The notes under the pieces were generated by a model, which worked only from the letters and a program-made list of their open reading frames with translations, searched no databases and was not told where the DNA came from. A program made the position numbers and the translations under genes. 64,000 nucleotides of DNA from Rhodanobacteraceae bacterium (lineage in GTDB: Bacteria; Pseudomonadota; Gammaproteobacteria; Xanthomonadales; Rhodanobacteraceae): contig PLNP01000044.1 of the NCBI GenBank assembly GCA_003142815.1, positions 18,169 through 82,168 of the forward strand. The letters run 5' to 3'. Numbering within the stretch: the first letter of the stretch is position 1; each line of letters starts with the position of its first letter. This document shows positions 55,173-62,889 of the stretch, piece by piece.

Positions 55173-56240
55173 ATGCCCAAGCACATAGCCCGTTTGTTGA
55201 TCTTGGTTGCGGTTCTTGCGGTTGCTGCTATTGCAGCAAAGAAATTCTTTACCGACAAATCGTACTACATGTATGGTAATTACCGGGGCAACTCGGTGGC
55301 AGAAATCGCCAGTGACGTGCCGAGGTTCCGCGGCAATGAGTATTGCAAATCATGCCACACCAAGCAGTATGCAGAATGGTCGAACAGCCCTCACAATAGT
55401 CCCGGCATCGGAAAACACGTCAAGTGTGAAGTCTGCCACGGTCCGGTGGGGCAACATCCGTCGAACCTACCGGCTCCCCTCCATTTTGACGACCGGATAG
55501 CCATAGCCGAAGGGATAGCCCCGCCTTCGCAAGAGCAACCTTCGCCGGATGGTAAGCTACCGGTTCCCAAAGACATGACAAAATGCGTGCAGTGCCACGA
55601 AGCAATGCCCGGCCGGCCGTTGGTACAACGCCAAGTTGTGATTGCCGCCCATGCTGGAACTGAGCAATGCATCGCTTGCCACAATCCTCATTCGCCCAAA
55701 ATCAATTTTGCCGCCATGCTGCAACCACCACGCGGAGATACAATTGCAGGCAAAGCTGCAGCGGCTGCTTGCGGTGCCTGTCATGGCGTCGCAGGTGCGA
55801 GCGTCAATCCGGCATGGCCGAACCTGGCCGGACAACATGCAGGTTATTTGATCAATTCACTTAAGGCATTCAAATCAGGAACCCGCACCAACGCCATGAT
55901 GAGCGCCATGGTGGCGGGCTTGAGCGACACCGATATGCAGAACGTGGCGGCCTATTTTGCCCAAGCCAATTGCAAGACATCCGGGGGAGACAAAGCCAAA
56001 ATCGACTTGGGTAAAACCAAAGCGACAAGTTGCGCTTTGTGTCACGGTGCATCCGGAATCAGCGACAATCCGGCATGGCCTAATCTAGCCGGTCAAAATG
56101 CCGATTATCTGTCCAACACGCTCAAGTCGTTCCAGAACGGTAACCGCAACCACCCTGTGATGACGAGTGTGGCAAAGACGCTTAGTGCTTTGGATGTTGA
56201 CAACCTGACAGCCTATTACGCCAGTGCGAGTTGCAAGTGA
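55173..56240 (+). CDS. Membrane-anchored hexaheme cytochrome c
   Basis: The product has 355 residues. Residues about 6-24 are a membrane anchor or uncleaved signal. Six CxxCH haem motifs are visible: CKSCH (58), CEVCH (85), CVQCH (138), CIACH (166), CGACH (200) and CALCH (287). The first half (to about residue 180) resembles NapC/NrfH-like or multihaem c-type electron-transfer proteins; the second half is two class I cytochrome c domains (AWPNLAGQ and YLxNxLKxF occur twice). It should carry electrons in the periplasm. Base composition is visibly more AT-rich than the rest of the window. It is the first gene of a three-gene operon with a ferredoxin and an NrfD-like protein. Confidence 0.85.
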   Translation: MPKHIARLLILVAVLAVAAIAAKKFFTDKSYYMYGNYRGNSVAEIASDVPRFRGNEYCKSCHTKQYAEWSNSPHNSPGIGKHVKCEVCHGPVGQHPSNLPAPLHFDDRIAIAEGIAPPSQEQPSPDGKLPVPKDMTKCVQCHEAMPGRPLVQRQVVIAAHAGTEQCIACHNPHSPKINFAAMLQPPRGDTIAGKAAAAACGACHGVAGASVNPAWPNLAGQHAGYLINSLKAFKSGTRTNAMMSAMVAGLSDTDMQNVAAYFAQANCKTSGGDKAKIDLGKTKATSCALCHGASGISDNPAWPNLAGQNADYLSNTLKSFQNGNRNHPVMTSVAKTLSALDVDNLTAYYASASCK

Positions 56241-56263
56241 TTGTGTTACCAAGCGAGGAAAAA

Positions 56264-57115
56264 ATGAGTAACCAGGATACGAACGTTGGAGAGGACGCGA
56301 GCGATTTATCACGGCGTAGTTTCTTACGTATATTTGGTATAAGCGCCACCTGTGCCGGAGCATTGGTCAGCGCAGGCAACCTGATCGCGAAGGGGCAAGT
56401 CGCCGAGCCGGCCACTGATCCGCCGCCCAAGATTCCCGATTATGATTGGAACAAGCACAAATGGGCATTCGGCGTCGACGCCACGCGCTGCATCGGCTGT
56501 TTGCGTTGCGTCGAAGCGTGTAAGGCGGAAAACGGTGTGGCGCAAGATGCGCACCATTTTCGCACTTGGGTAGAGCGTTATGTATATCTGGAAGGCGAAG
56601 ACAAGCCCCACATAGACAGCCAAGACGATCCGCAAAATATCGCTGCTTCCGGCTCGGAAAAAGAATTCCGTTTCGACAACCGCTACAAAGATGCCAGGGT
56701 TGAAAAGGCGTTCTTCGTGCCCAAGCTGTGCAACCATTGCACTCATCCGTCGTGTGTTGAAGTGTGTCCGACCGGTGCTACCTACCAAACCAAAGACGGC
56801 GTGGTGTTGATCGACCACTCGTATTGTATCGGCTGCGAATACTGCGTGCAGGCCTGCCCTTACGGCGTGCGCGAATTCAATCATGTCCTGGGGGTGACCG
56901 ACAAATGCACTTGGTGTTACCACCGTATCACCAAGGGCCTACTACCGGCGTGCGTTGAGGTGTGCCCGGTCGAAGCGCGAGTTTTCGGCGACCGCAATGA
57001 TCCACAAAGCCCGATCAGTTTGTTTATTCGCAATAATCGTGTGGAAGTGCTGAAGCCGGAAACCGGCAATGCGCCCAACGTGTTTTACGTCGGAATAGAT
57101 AAGGAGGTCTCTTAA
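56264..57115 (+). CDS. Tat-exported four-cluster ferredoxin (NrfC/PsrB-like)
   Basis: The product has 283 residues. The Tat signal is LSRRSFLRIFGISATC (twin Arg at about residues 17-18), so this protein works in the periplasm. Four 4Fe-4S groups follow: CIGCLRCVEACKAE, CNHCTHPSCVEVCPTGATY, CIGCEYCVQACPYGVREF and CTWCYH ... CVEVCPVEAR. It is the electron-relay subunit of PsrB/NrfC type. It lies 23 bases after the cytochrome gene, and its stop joins the NrfD start (TAAATG) with a strong GGAGG just upstream. No molybdenum catalytic subunit is adjacent. Confidence 0.9.
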   Translation: MSNQDTNVGEDASDLSRRSFLRIFGISATCAGALVSAGNLIAKGQVAEPATDPPPKIPDYDWNKHKWAFGVDATRCIGCLRCVEACKAENGVAQDAHHFRTWVERYVYLEGEDKPHIDSQDDPQNIAASGSEKEFRFDNRYKDARVEKAFFVPKLCNHCTHPSCVEVCPTGATYQTKDGVVLIDHSYCIGCEYCVQACPYGVREFNHVLGVTDKCTWCYHRITKGLLPACVEVCPVEARVFGDRNDPQSPISLFIRNNRVEVLKPETGNAPNVFYVGIDKEVS

Positions 57116-58408
57116 ATGATAGGCACCCTGGCACATGCAGCCCCATATGTCGGTTACGTCTACCCCAACGAAACCGATATCCCATGGGGCGTACTCATCG
57201 TCATTTACCCCTACATTACCGGTCTGGTCGCGGGTGCGTTCATTGTATCCAGCCTATATCATGTGTTCGGCATGGCACAATTCAGGCCGGTGGCGCGTTT
57301 CGCGCTGCTGACGGCGGTTAGTTTCATGTTCTTCGTGCCGGTGCCGCTGTTGTTCCACTTGGGGAATCCGCAGCGTGCTTTCAATGCGGTGTTGACTCCG
57401 CACTGGACTTCGGCGATGGCGGCGTTCAGTTATGTCGCTGGCTTTTACATTTGCCTGTTGCTGCTGGAAATCTGGTTCGCATTCCGTGCCGACATCGTCG
57501 CACTGTCGAAGACGACGAGCGGTCTGCTCCGCACAGTCTATCGTGTGATTACCTTGGGTTCGGATGATGTATCGCCGCGCTCGCTCGCCATCGACCATAA
57601 ATTTGCGTTCTTGCTCGCCATGATCGGTATTCCTGCTGCGGGCGGCCTGCACGGTTATGTTGGTTTCTTATTCGGTTCGGTCAAAGCGCGCGAATGGTGG
57701 TCATCGGATTTGATGCCCGTCATCTTCCTATTGTCTGCAATCGTTTCGGGGATTGGGCTGCTGATTGTGCTGTATGTAGCGTATTCCAAATTCCGCAAAG
57801 TACAGGTGGATGATGATTGCATGAAAGGTTTGGCGCGAACAATGTGGGCCTTTTTGCTCGTGGTGCTGGTGATGGAAGTGCTGGAATTGCTGGAAATGTT
57901 TTACAAAGGACTTGAAGGCATCGACATGGTGCGGCGATTGATTCAAGGCCCGATCTGGTTCAGTATGCTGATTCAATGGGGCGGTTCTATTGGCGTGCTG
58001 GCGATTTTGACGGCGCTGATCGTATTTAAGACCAAGGGCAAGAGTCTCGTCACTTGGCTGACGGTTTCCGGATTGGCGATGATGGTCGCGGTGCTGGCGA
58101 TGCGTTGGAACGTGGTGATTGGCGGACAAGAGCTGTCCAAGACCATGAAGGGTTTACTGACCTACTATCCCGAAGTATTCGGGCAGGATGGCTTGTTGGT
58201 TGTCGCCTTTATTTTCACCTGTCCGTTTATCGTGCTGTGGCTGACGACGCGCTTGCTGTCGCCCTGGGAACCGGAGGGGCCGACACCGCCCAAGACGAGA
58301 CAGCCCGAACCGAGATGGCCCTGGACGATCAGCCCGCGCGTGAGCAAACCGCCGAGGAACCCTCCAAAGACTTCCAGGAACCCAAGAAGCCCAAGGAGCC
58401 GCGCGTGA
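57116..58408 (+). CDS. NrfD/PsrC-like polytopic membrane protein; 3' end altered
   Basis: About 430 residues, of which the first 385 hold about ten helices of the NrfD/PsrC fold (IPWGVLIVIYPYITGLVAGA, SFMFFVPVPLLFHLGNPQRA, LMPVIFLLSAIVSGIGLLIV). This fold oxidises or reduces quinone at the outer face of the membrane. The conserved end is LLVVAFIFTCPFIVLWL TTR. The last about 45 residues (GPTPPKTRQPEPRWPWTISP ...) are read from an IS1182 remnant in another frame and are not native. The true C-terminus is probably only a few residues shorter or was replaced. The start is supported by AAGGAGGTCTCTTAA ATG. Confidence 0.85.
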   Translation: MIGTLAHAAPYVGYVYPNETDIPWGVLIVIYPYITGLVAGAFIVSSLYHVFGMAQFRPVARFALLTAVSFMFFVPVPLLFHLGNPQRAFNAVLTPHWTSAMAAFSYVAGFYICLLLLEIWFAFRADIVALSKTTSGLLRTVYRVITLGSDDVSPRSLAIDHKFAFLLAMIGIPAAGGLHGYVGFLFGSVKAREWWSSDLMPVIFLLSAIVSGIGLLIVLYVAYSKFRKVQVDDDCMKGLARTMWAFLLVVLVMEVLELLEMFYKGLEGIDMVRRLIQGPIWFSMLIQWGGSIGVLAILTALIVFKTKGKSLVTWLTVSGLAMMVAVLAMRWNVVIGGQELSKTMKGLLTYYPEVFGQDGLLVVAFIFTCPFIVLWLTTRLLSPWEPEGPTPPKTRQPEPRWPWTISPRVSKPPRNPPKTSRNPRSPRSRA

Positions 58409-58610
58409 GCACCAGCGATCACGTGGCGCGTGTGATGAAGATGGCCGACGGCGGCTTCCGCCCGACTTTCAATGCGCAACTGGCGGTGGACACCCAGACC
58501 CTGATCATCACGGGCGTGGAGCTCATCAACGCGAGCAGCGACATGAATCAGATACTGCCGATGGATGAGCAGCATCAGCAGCGCTACGCTCCGGTGCCCA
58601 GCCGCCGCAG
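58275..58610 (+). mobile_element. IS1182-family transposase remnant
   Basis: In the frame from about 58275 the sequence reads ALDDQPAREQTAEEPSKDFQ, then DHVARVMKMADGGFRPTFNA, QLAVDTQTLIITGVELINAS and DMNQILPM, which is the middle of an IS1182-type transposase (variable 'ARVMKMADGGF' block). Both ends are missing. It overlaps the 3' end of the NrfD gene in another frame and leads directly into the NTF2-like gene. Confidence 0.7.
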
Positions 58611-58619
58611 TTTCGCTAA

Positions 58620-59012
58620 GTGCTTGTCGAACAGACATTGATGAAGATGGAGCAGAGCATGGTGGATGCCTTGGTGAAAGGCGATGCTTCGGGGTGGGAT
58701 CATTCCCTGGCGGGCACTTTCATGTTTACCGCGCCTGATGGCAGCACGCAGACCAAGGCGGAGTGGATGGCGGACTTCAAAAATGGCGCGTTGAAGATGG
58801 CGTCTTCACAGAACGACGACATAAAGGTACAGCAGTATGGAAACGCCGCGGTCGTGACCTATCGCAGCACGGACCATGGCACCTACAACGGCAAGGACAT
58901 CAGTGGCCAGTACCGCTGGACCGATGTGTTCGTGAAGCACAACGGCCAATGGCAGGTCGTTTCCACGCAAGGCACCCACATCACACCGCCCGCAGCGATG
59001 TCGAACAAGTGA
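58620..59012 (+). CDS. NTF2-like (DUF4440) protein, probably lacking its signal peptide
   Basis: The product has 130 residues. SVEQTLMKMEQSMVDAL-like start (here LVEQTLMKMEQSMVDAL), SGWDHSLAGTFMFTAPDGST, GNAAVVTYRSTDHGTY and YRWTDVFVKHNGQWQVVSTQ are the DUF4440/SnoaL-like pattern of small periplasmic or cytoplasmic pocket proteins of unknown role. Relatives have a signal peptide before this domain; here the IS1182 remnant ends where it would be. The GTG at 58620 or the ATG at 58641 may start translation. A hairpin terminator follows 60 bases after the stop. Confidence 0.7.
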   Translation: MLVEQTLMKMEQSMVDALVKGDASGWDHSLAGTFMFTAPDGSTQTKAEWMADFKNGALKMASSQNDDIKVQQYGNAAVVTYRSTDHGTYNGKDISGQYRWTDVFVKHNGQWQVVSTQGTHITPPAAMSNK

Positions 59013-59070
59013 CTCGATCCGGGCGCGGATAGCGCAGTCATCCGCAAGAATCGCGGATTCAGGCAAAAGC

Positions 59071-59100
59071 AGCGGCCGGGCTTCTCCGGCCGCTTGCATT
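59071..59100 (+). terminator. Intrinsic terminator after the NTF2-like gene
   Basis: AGCGGCCGG (59071-59079) and CCGGCCGCT (59086-59094) pair perfectly with a 6-base loop, followed by TGCATTCC. The T-run is weak. Confidence 0.55.
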
Positions 59101-59204
59101 CCAGCGGCGCGATCGGCTGACCGCGCGATGCGGTGCGCTCAGACGGCTTCCGACTGCGCCTTGCGCGGGCCTTCCAGCAACGCCCTGCGGATGTTGGCGA
59201 TCAC

Positions 59205-59335
59205 GGACAAAAGGGGGCAGGTTCATTTATTCTCCCTGAGCGGCCTTTCGGCCGTGCCGCGTCGGCCTGCCGCGTGGCCGAATGGTGGCGCATCGTCCGA
59301 CTGGGAAAGGGGGTCAGAGAATATTTCTGCGTGTA
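59205..59335 (+). repeat. Terminal-motif pair (TTCATTTATTCTCC and GGGGTCAGAGAATATTTCTG)
   Basis: AAAAGGGGGCAGGTTCATTT ATTCTCC at about 59210-59236 and AAAGGGGGTCAGAGAATATT TCTG at about 59309-59333 lie about 100 bases apart around a GGCCTTTCGGCC palindrome. Both motifs recur: the first at about 62803-62821, the second at about 61384-61408 with its inverse at 61419-61440. Such motifs flank REP-associated (Y1/IS200-like) transposase genes in many bacteria; no such gene remains here. Confidence 0.7.
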
Positions 59336-59489
59336 GCGGATTGCGCAGGCACGCAAGTTTCCCGGGTCTGGCCGCATGGTCCCGGAGGTACATCGATCGG
59401 AGGTAACCATAGGAGCGCCCAGTCGAAAGAGTCGGTCGGTGGAATGTCGATGGCCATCGGGTCCTCGCTGAGGTGACGCCTGCCCAGCG

Positions 59490-59904
59490 CTACCCCAATG
59501 CTTGCCGGCCCTGGAGCTGGTGCGCAAGCGCGATTCCACCCGCACCGGCGCCGCCGGTTTCCGACGGCGCCCGTACCAACTCGAAGCGCGCCTGGAAGAA
59601 CCGCAGCAGTTCCGGCTCGTACGTGAAGCGCAGTCCGAGTACCTGCTCACGCTGCGCGAATACCTCGGCCACGCTCTCGCTCACCACGTCCATGTGCGCC
59701 TGCGTGTACACGCGACGCGGGATCGTGAGGCGCACGAGCTCGAGGGCCGGATACCGGTTCTCGCCGGTCTTCGGGTCGCGGCCCGCCGACACGGCGCCGC
59801 GCTCCATCGCGCGCACCCCCGAGTCGGTCGGCGGCGGTGGTCATCCGGATCGGCTCGACGACCTTGATCTTCCAGGGTTCGGCCCAGCTGCGATGGTGCG
59901 TCAC
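59490..59904 (-). pseudogene. Second tryptophanase-like gene with large internal deletion
   Basis: The first part (from a GTG at 59904 with GAGGA upstream) reads MTHHRSWAEPWKIKVVEPIR MTT, the start of tryptophanases. It then breaks into another frame that reads ELVRLTIPRRVYTQAHMDVV SES and continues to EVFAQREQVLGLRFTYEPEL LRFFQARFELV, the normal end. About 320 residues including the PLP lysine are missing. It lies 34 bases downstream of the intact gene on the same strand, suggesting a duplicated operon that decayed. Confidence 0.75.
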
Positions 59905-59938
59905 TTTGGTTGTCCTCTAGGGTTGCGGCTGCCCGCGG

Positions 59939-61321
59939 CTAGCGGGACAGGGGTTCGAACTTCGCGGTGAAGTGCCTGAGCACCGCCGGCTGCTCCACGA
60001 TCCGCACGCCGCGAATGTCCTTCGTGATGGTGTTCACATGCAGCAGCACCTCGGCCACGTAATCCATGTGGCTCTGCGTATAGACGCGGCGCGGAAAGGC
60101 GAGACGCACGAGCTCCAGGTCGGCGGCGCGCTCGCTGCCGTCGGGCTGCTGCCCGAACATCACCGAGCCGATCTCGCACGCGCGGATGCCCCCCTCGACG
60201 TACAGCGCGACGGAGAGCGCCCACCCTGGGTACTGGTGCGGCGGGATGTGCGGGAGCCAACTCCTGGCGTCGAGGTAGAGCGCATGGCCACCCGCGGGGC
60301 GCACGATGGGAATCCCGGCGGCGATCATCTTCTCGGCGAGGTACTCCACCGAGCGGATGCGGTACTGCAGGTAGTCGGGATCGAGTGCCTCATACAGCCC
60401 GACCGCGATTGCCTCGAGGTCGTAGCCGGCGAGCCCGCCGTAGGTGGGGAATCCTTCGGTGAGGATCAGGGAGTTGCGGCAGGTGAGGGCGAGGGCGTCG
60501 TCGTTCATCGCGAGAAATCCGCCGATGTTCGCCATCCCGTCCTTCTTCGCGCTCATCGTGCAGCCGTCGGCGAGGCCGAACATCTCCTGTGCGATCTCCA
60601 GCGGCGACTTATCGGCGTACCCGCGCTCCCGGGTCTTGATGAACCAGGCGTTCTCGGCGAAGCGACAGGCGTCGATGAAGAAGGGCACGCGGTGCGTGCG
60701 GCAGAGGGCCGAGGTGCGGCGGATGTTCTCCATGCTCACCGGCTGCCCGCCCTCGGAGTTGTTGGTGACGGTGGTCATCACCAGCGGCACGTTGCCGGCG
60801 TTATCGCGCAACACCCGCTCGAGCGCGGCGACGTCCATGTTTCCCTTGAAGGGGTGGATGGTCTGCGGCTCGCGCCCTTCCGCGATCGGCAGGTTGAGGG
60901 CCACCGCGCCCCGGTGCTCGACGTTCGCCCGCGTGGTGTCGAAATGCGTGTTGTTGGGGACGATCGACCCGGGCTTGAGCATCGCACTCGCGAGGATGTG
61001 CTCGGCGGCGCGCCCCTGGTGCGTGGGGATCACGTGCTGGAACCCGGTGATCTCCTTCACCGACCTGACGAAGGCATGAAAGGAGCGGCCGCCGGCGTAG
61101 GACTCGTCGCCCTTCATCATGCCGGCCCATTGGTACACTGACATCGCCCCCGTTCCCGAGTCGGTGAGGAGGTCGATGAGTACATCCTCGGCGTCGAGCT
61201 GGAAGACGTTGTAGTGCGCCGCGCGGATCGCCGCCGCCCGCTGCGCGTCGGTGGTCTGGCGGATCGGCTCGACCGTCTTGATGCGAAACGGCTCGATGAT
61301 GGTCTTGAACTTCACGGGCAA
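59939..61321 (-). CDS. tnaA: Tryptophanase / beta-eliminating lyase
   Basis: The product has 460 residues, the usual length. LTDSGTGAMSVYQWAGMMKG, THQGRAAEHILASAMLKPGS, TNNSEGGQPVSMENI, FFIDACRFAENAWFIKTRE and the PLP lysine in SAKKDGMANIGGFLA mark the tryptophanase/tyrosine phenol-lyase family. It cleaves tryptophan to indole, pyruvate and ammonia, or tyrosine to phenol; sequence alone does not separate these here, though the general motif set favours tryptophanase. The start is TTG at 61321 or GTG at 61315; neither has a clear ribosome-binding site. No leader peptide TnaC or permease TnaB is visible. Confidence 0.88.
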   Translation of the reverse strand: MPVKFKTIIEPFRIKTVEPIRQTTDAQRAAAIRAAHYNVFQLDAEDVLIDLLTDSGTGAMSVYQWAGMMKGDESYAGGRSFHAFVRSVKEITGFQHVIPTHQGRAAEHILASAMLKPGSIVPNNTHFDTTRANVEHRGAVALNLPIAEGREPQTIHPFKGNMDVAALERVLRDNAGNVPLVMTTVTNNSEGGQPVSMENIRRTSALCRTHRVPFFIDACRFAENAWFIKTRERGYADKSPLEIAQEMFGLADGCTMSAKKDGMANIGGFLAMNDDALALTCRNSLILTEGFPTYGGLAGYDLEAIAVGLYEALDPDYLQYRIRSVEYLAEKMIAAGIPIVRPAGGHALYLDARSWLPHIPPHQYPGWALSVALYVEGGIRACEIGSVMFGQQPDGSERAADLELVRLAFPRRVYTQSHMDYVAEVLLHVNTITKDIRGVRIVEQPAVLRHFTAKFEPLSR

Positions 61322-61383
61322 CCCGGCGTGAGGGGGAGGGGATCATCCGGTCACCTTCCGTGCCACGGCGCGTGTCGCTGGGC

Positions 61384-61440
61384 AAAAGGGGTCAGAGAAC
61401 ATTTCTGTTTGAAACAATAATATTCTCTGACCCCTTTTTT
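61384..61440. repeat. Inverted GGGGTCAGAGAA motifs upstream of tnaA
   Basis: AAAAGGGGTCAGAGAACATT TCTG is followed by TTTGAAACAATAATATTCTC TGACCCCTTTTTT, so the motif faces its inverse with an about 12-base spacer. The same motif in direct orientation lies at 59309-59333, beyond the tryptophanase pair. Confidence 0.75.
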
Positions 61441-61445
61441 CTCAA

Positions 61446-61691
61446 GTGACCGCTATCCTGGTTAAGTTCGACAAAGCGGGTAAGACCGTTGGGGCGGGCC
61501 AAGTCACGGAGATCATAAAAAGACTTGGGGCCCGGGCCGAGGCCGTCAAGAAGATCGTGATCCCGCCTGCTGACGAAACGCATAAGCAAATCACGATTAT
61601 CCTCTTGACGGATCTGGCGGCCGAGGATCAGGCACGCCACATCGCCATTGGTGATGCCACACAAAAAAGCATAGACGAACGAAATAAATAG
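61446..61691 (+). CDS. Hypothetical protein
   Basis: The product has 81 residues (TAILVKFDKAGKTVGAGQVT, LGARAEAVKKIVIPPADETH, IAIGDATQKSIDERNK). I recognise no family. It starts with a GTG immediately after the inverted repeat and lacks a ribosome-binding site, so it may be the remainder of a longer protein. It is followed by a good terminator. Its composition is more balanced in AT than that of its tryptophanase neighbour. Confidence 0.45.
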   Translation: MTAILVKFDKAGKTVGAGQVTEIIKRLGARAEAVKKIVIPPADETHKQITIILLTDLAAEDQARHIAIGDATQKSIDERNK

Positions 61692-61707
61692 AAGATCAAT
61701 TTTAATC

Positions 61708-61739
61708 AAGCCACCCTAGAAAACTACGGCGGCTTTTTT
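61708..61739 (+). terminator. Intrinsic terminator after the hypothetical gene
   Basis: AAGCC and CC pair with GG and GGCTT around a mismatch and loop, followed by TTTTT at the end (61734-61739). Confidence 0.6.
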
Positions 61740-61749
61740 ATTGGGCAAA

Positions 61750-62007
61750 CACAATAGTACTCGACAATCTATCGATCAAAGTCAGCGCTGATGTGGGTGG
61801 CTTCACGTCGTCGATGGATGTCGCGGCCACGTCACGTAGTCTGGCATGGGCGCGTCTGCCGGTTCGGTTGATGATTTCCGCGCAAGTTTATCGCAGGCGT
61901 CCGCAGATATGCAAAAAGCCGCGCTCGCAATGGGTGGCAACATGACGGCGGCCAACGACGCAATCGTATCAAGCTCTGAAAAACCAGCAGAAGATCTTCC
62001 GCCTTGA
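61750..62007 (+). pseudogene. Phage tail tape-measure protein N-terminal remnant
   Basis: The frame from 61750 reads TIVLDNLSIKVSADVGGFTS SMDVAAT, and after a shift MGASAGSVDDFRASLSQASA DMQKAALAMGGNMTAANDAI. Both resemble the start of tail tape-measure proteins (short Ala/Ser/Met repeats with regular spacing). It ends at a TGA near 62007. No other phage gene is next to it. Confidence 0.5.
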
Positions 62008-62048
62008 GGATCTTCGCATCGATAACTGCGCATTAGGCGTCGAATAGA

Positions 62049-62606
62049 CTATTTCTGACCCGTCTGGTTCACGGATGTCACTGGCCAATTCTGGACGTTC
62101 TGCCAAGTCTGCTGTACCTCGGGTGGCAGTTTGTCCATGTGCTTCAGGAAAAGCGCAAGCGTCCAGATCTGCCGGTCGCTGAGGGAGTCCCCGAACGAAG
62201 GCATGCCCGTCAGACGAATACCATGCTTGATCTTCCAGAACGAAACACCTTCCGGATCGTCCTCAACCCCATCGGTCGCCAATTGCGGTGGCTCTTGATA
62301 AAGGCCTTTCGCTATCGGTGATGACGACGCAGCCCCCTTCGCGGAACCGTGGCAAACCGCGCAGTTCTGCGCGAAAAGATCAATTCCATTGAGGAGATTC
62401 TGCTCGGTCAGTGCCACCGGATTTTGGCCCTTTGGGGCGTCGCGACGCAGTGTCGCCCTTAGCGAAGTACGGGCCATCCAGGTTTCCAGCCGACCGGGTT
62501 TTGCATCGGCATTGGCCGGAATAAGGCCACTTCGCACCAGAGAGTAAGCGCCGATCAGGGCAACGGCAAGCGTTAATGCGACTCCCGAAACCACACCTTT
62601 CAACAT
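62049..62606 (-). CDS. Monohaem cytochrome c
   Basis: The product has about 185 residues. An N-terminal hydrophobic anchor (GVVSGVALTLAVALIGAYSL) precedes a class I cytochrome c domain: CAVCHGSAKGAASSSP (haem) and TGMPSFGDSLSDRQIWTL (axial Met). It is periplasmic and could accept electrons from, or deliver to, the cytochrome/ferredoxin/NrfD module 4 kb away. The ATG at 62606 follows GAGGAAGTGTG. It stands alone, in the opposite direction to the tape-measure remnant. Confidence 0.85.
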   Translation of the reverse strand: MLKGVVSGVALTLAVALIGAYSLVRSGLIPANADAKPGRLETWMARTSLRATLRRDAPKGQNPVALTEQNLLNGIDLFAQNCAVCHGSAKGAASSSPIAKGLYQEPPQLATDGVEDDPEGVSFWKIKHGIRLTGMPSFGDSLSDRQIWTLALFLKHMDKLPPEVQQTWQNVQNWPVTSVNQTGQK

Positions 62607-62799
62607 CACACTTCCTCATTACGGATAGGAAATTCAACCCTCTCAACTCAAGCATCTTACCGTGATCTGGTTTGGCAAGCACCGTTTTTCGCATTCTGGA
62701 GCCGGGTTTGGCAGGTGCGCTCGCAGGATACGCCGCCCAGGCAGCGGGATTGGGGTGATGGGCTGGCCACGGGCGCAGGTTCTACCCCGGGAGCAAAAG

Positions 62800-62885
62800 G
62801 GGTCAGATTCATTTATTCTCCAAGCTGTTCGAGACCAACCTGAAGTAACCGTTGCAAGCCCTCCCCTTCAAGGGAAGGGTTGGGT
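62800..62885 (+). repeat. Right-hand terminal motif plus palindrome
   Basis: AGCAAAAGGGGTCAGATTCA TTTATTCTCC (62801-62822) repeats the motif of 59210 in the same direction. The palindrome GCCCTCCCCTTCAAGGGAAG follows at about 62860. It truncates the second integrase gene. Confidence 0.7.
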
Positions 62886-62889
62886 GGGG

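Noticed and set aside
55173..58408. Polysulfide or nitrite reductase operon
   Set aside because: No catalytic Mo enzyme or NrfA-type nitrite reductase gene is present; only electron-transfer parts are seen.
59939..59965. tRNA-like GGTTCGAA motif
   Set aside because: It lies in the tryptophanase coding sequence and no cloverleaf can be formed around it.
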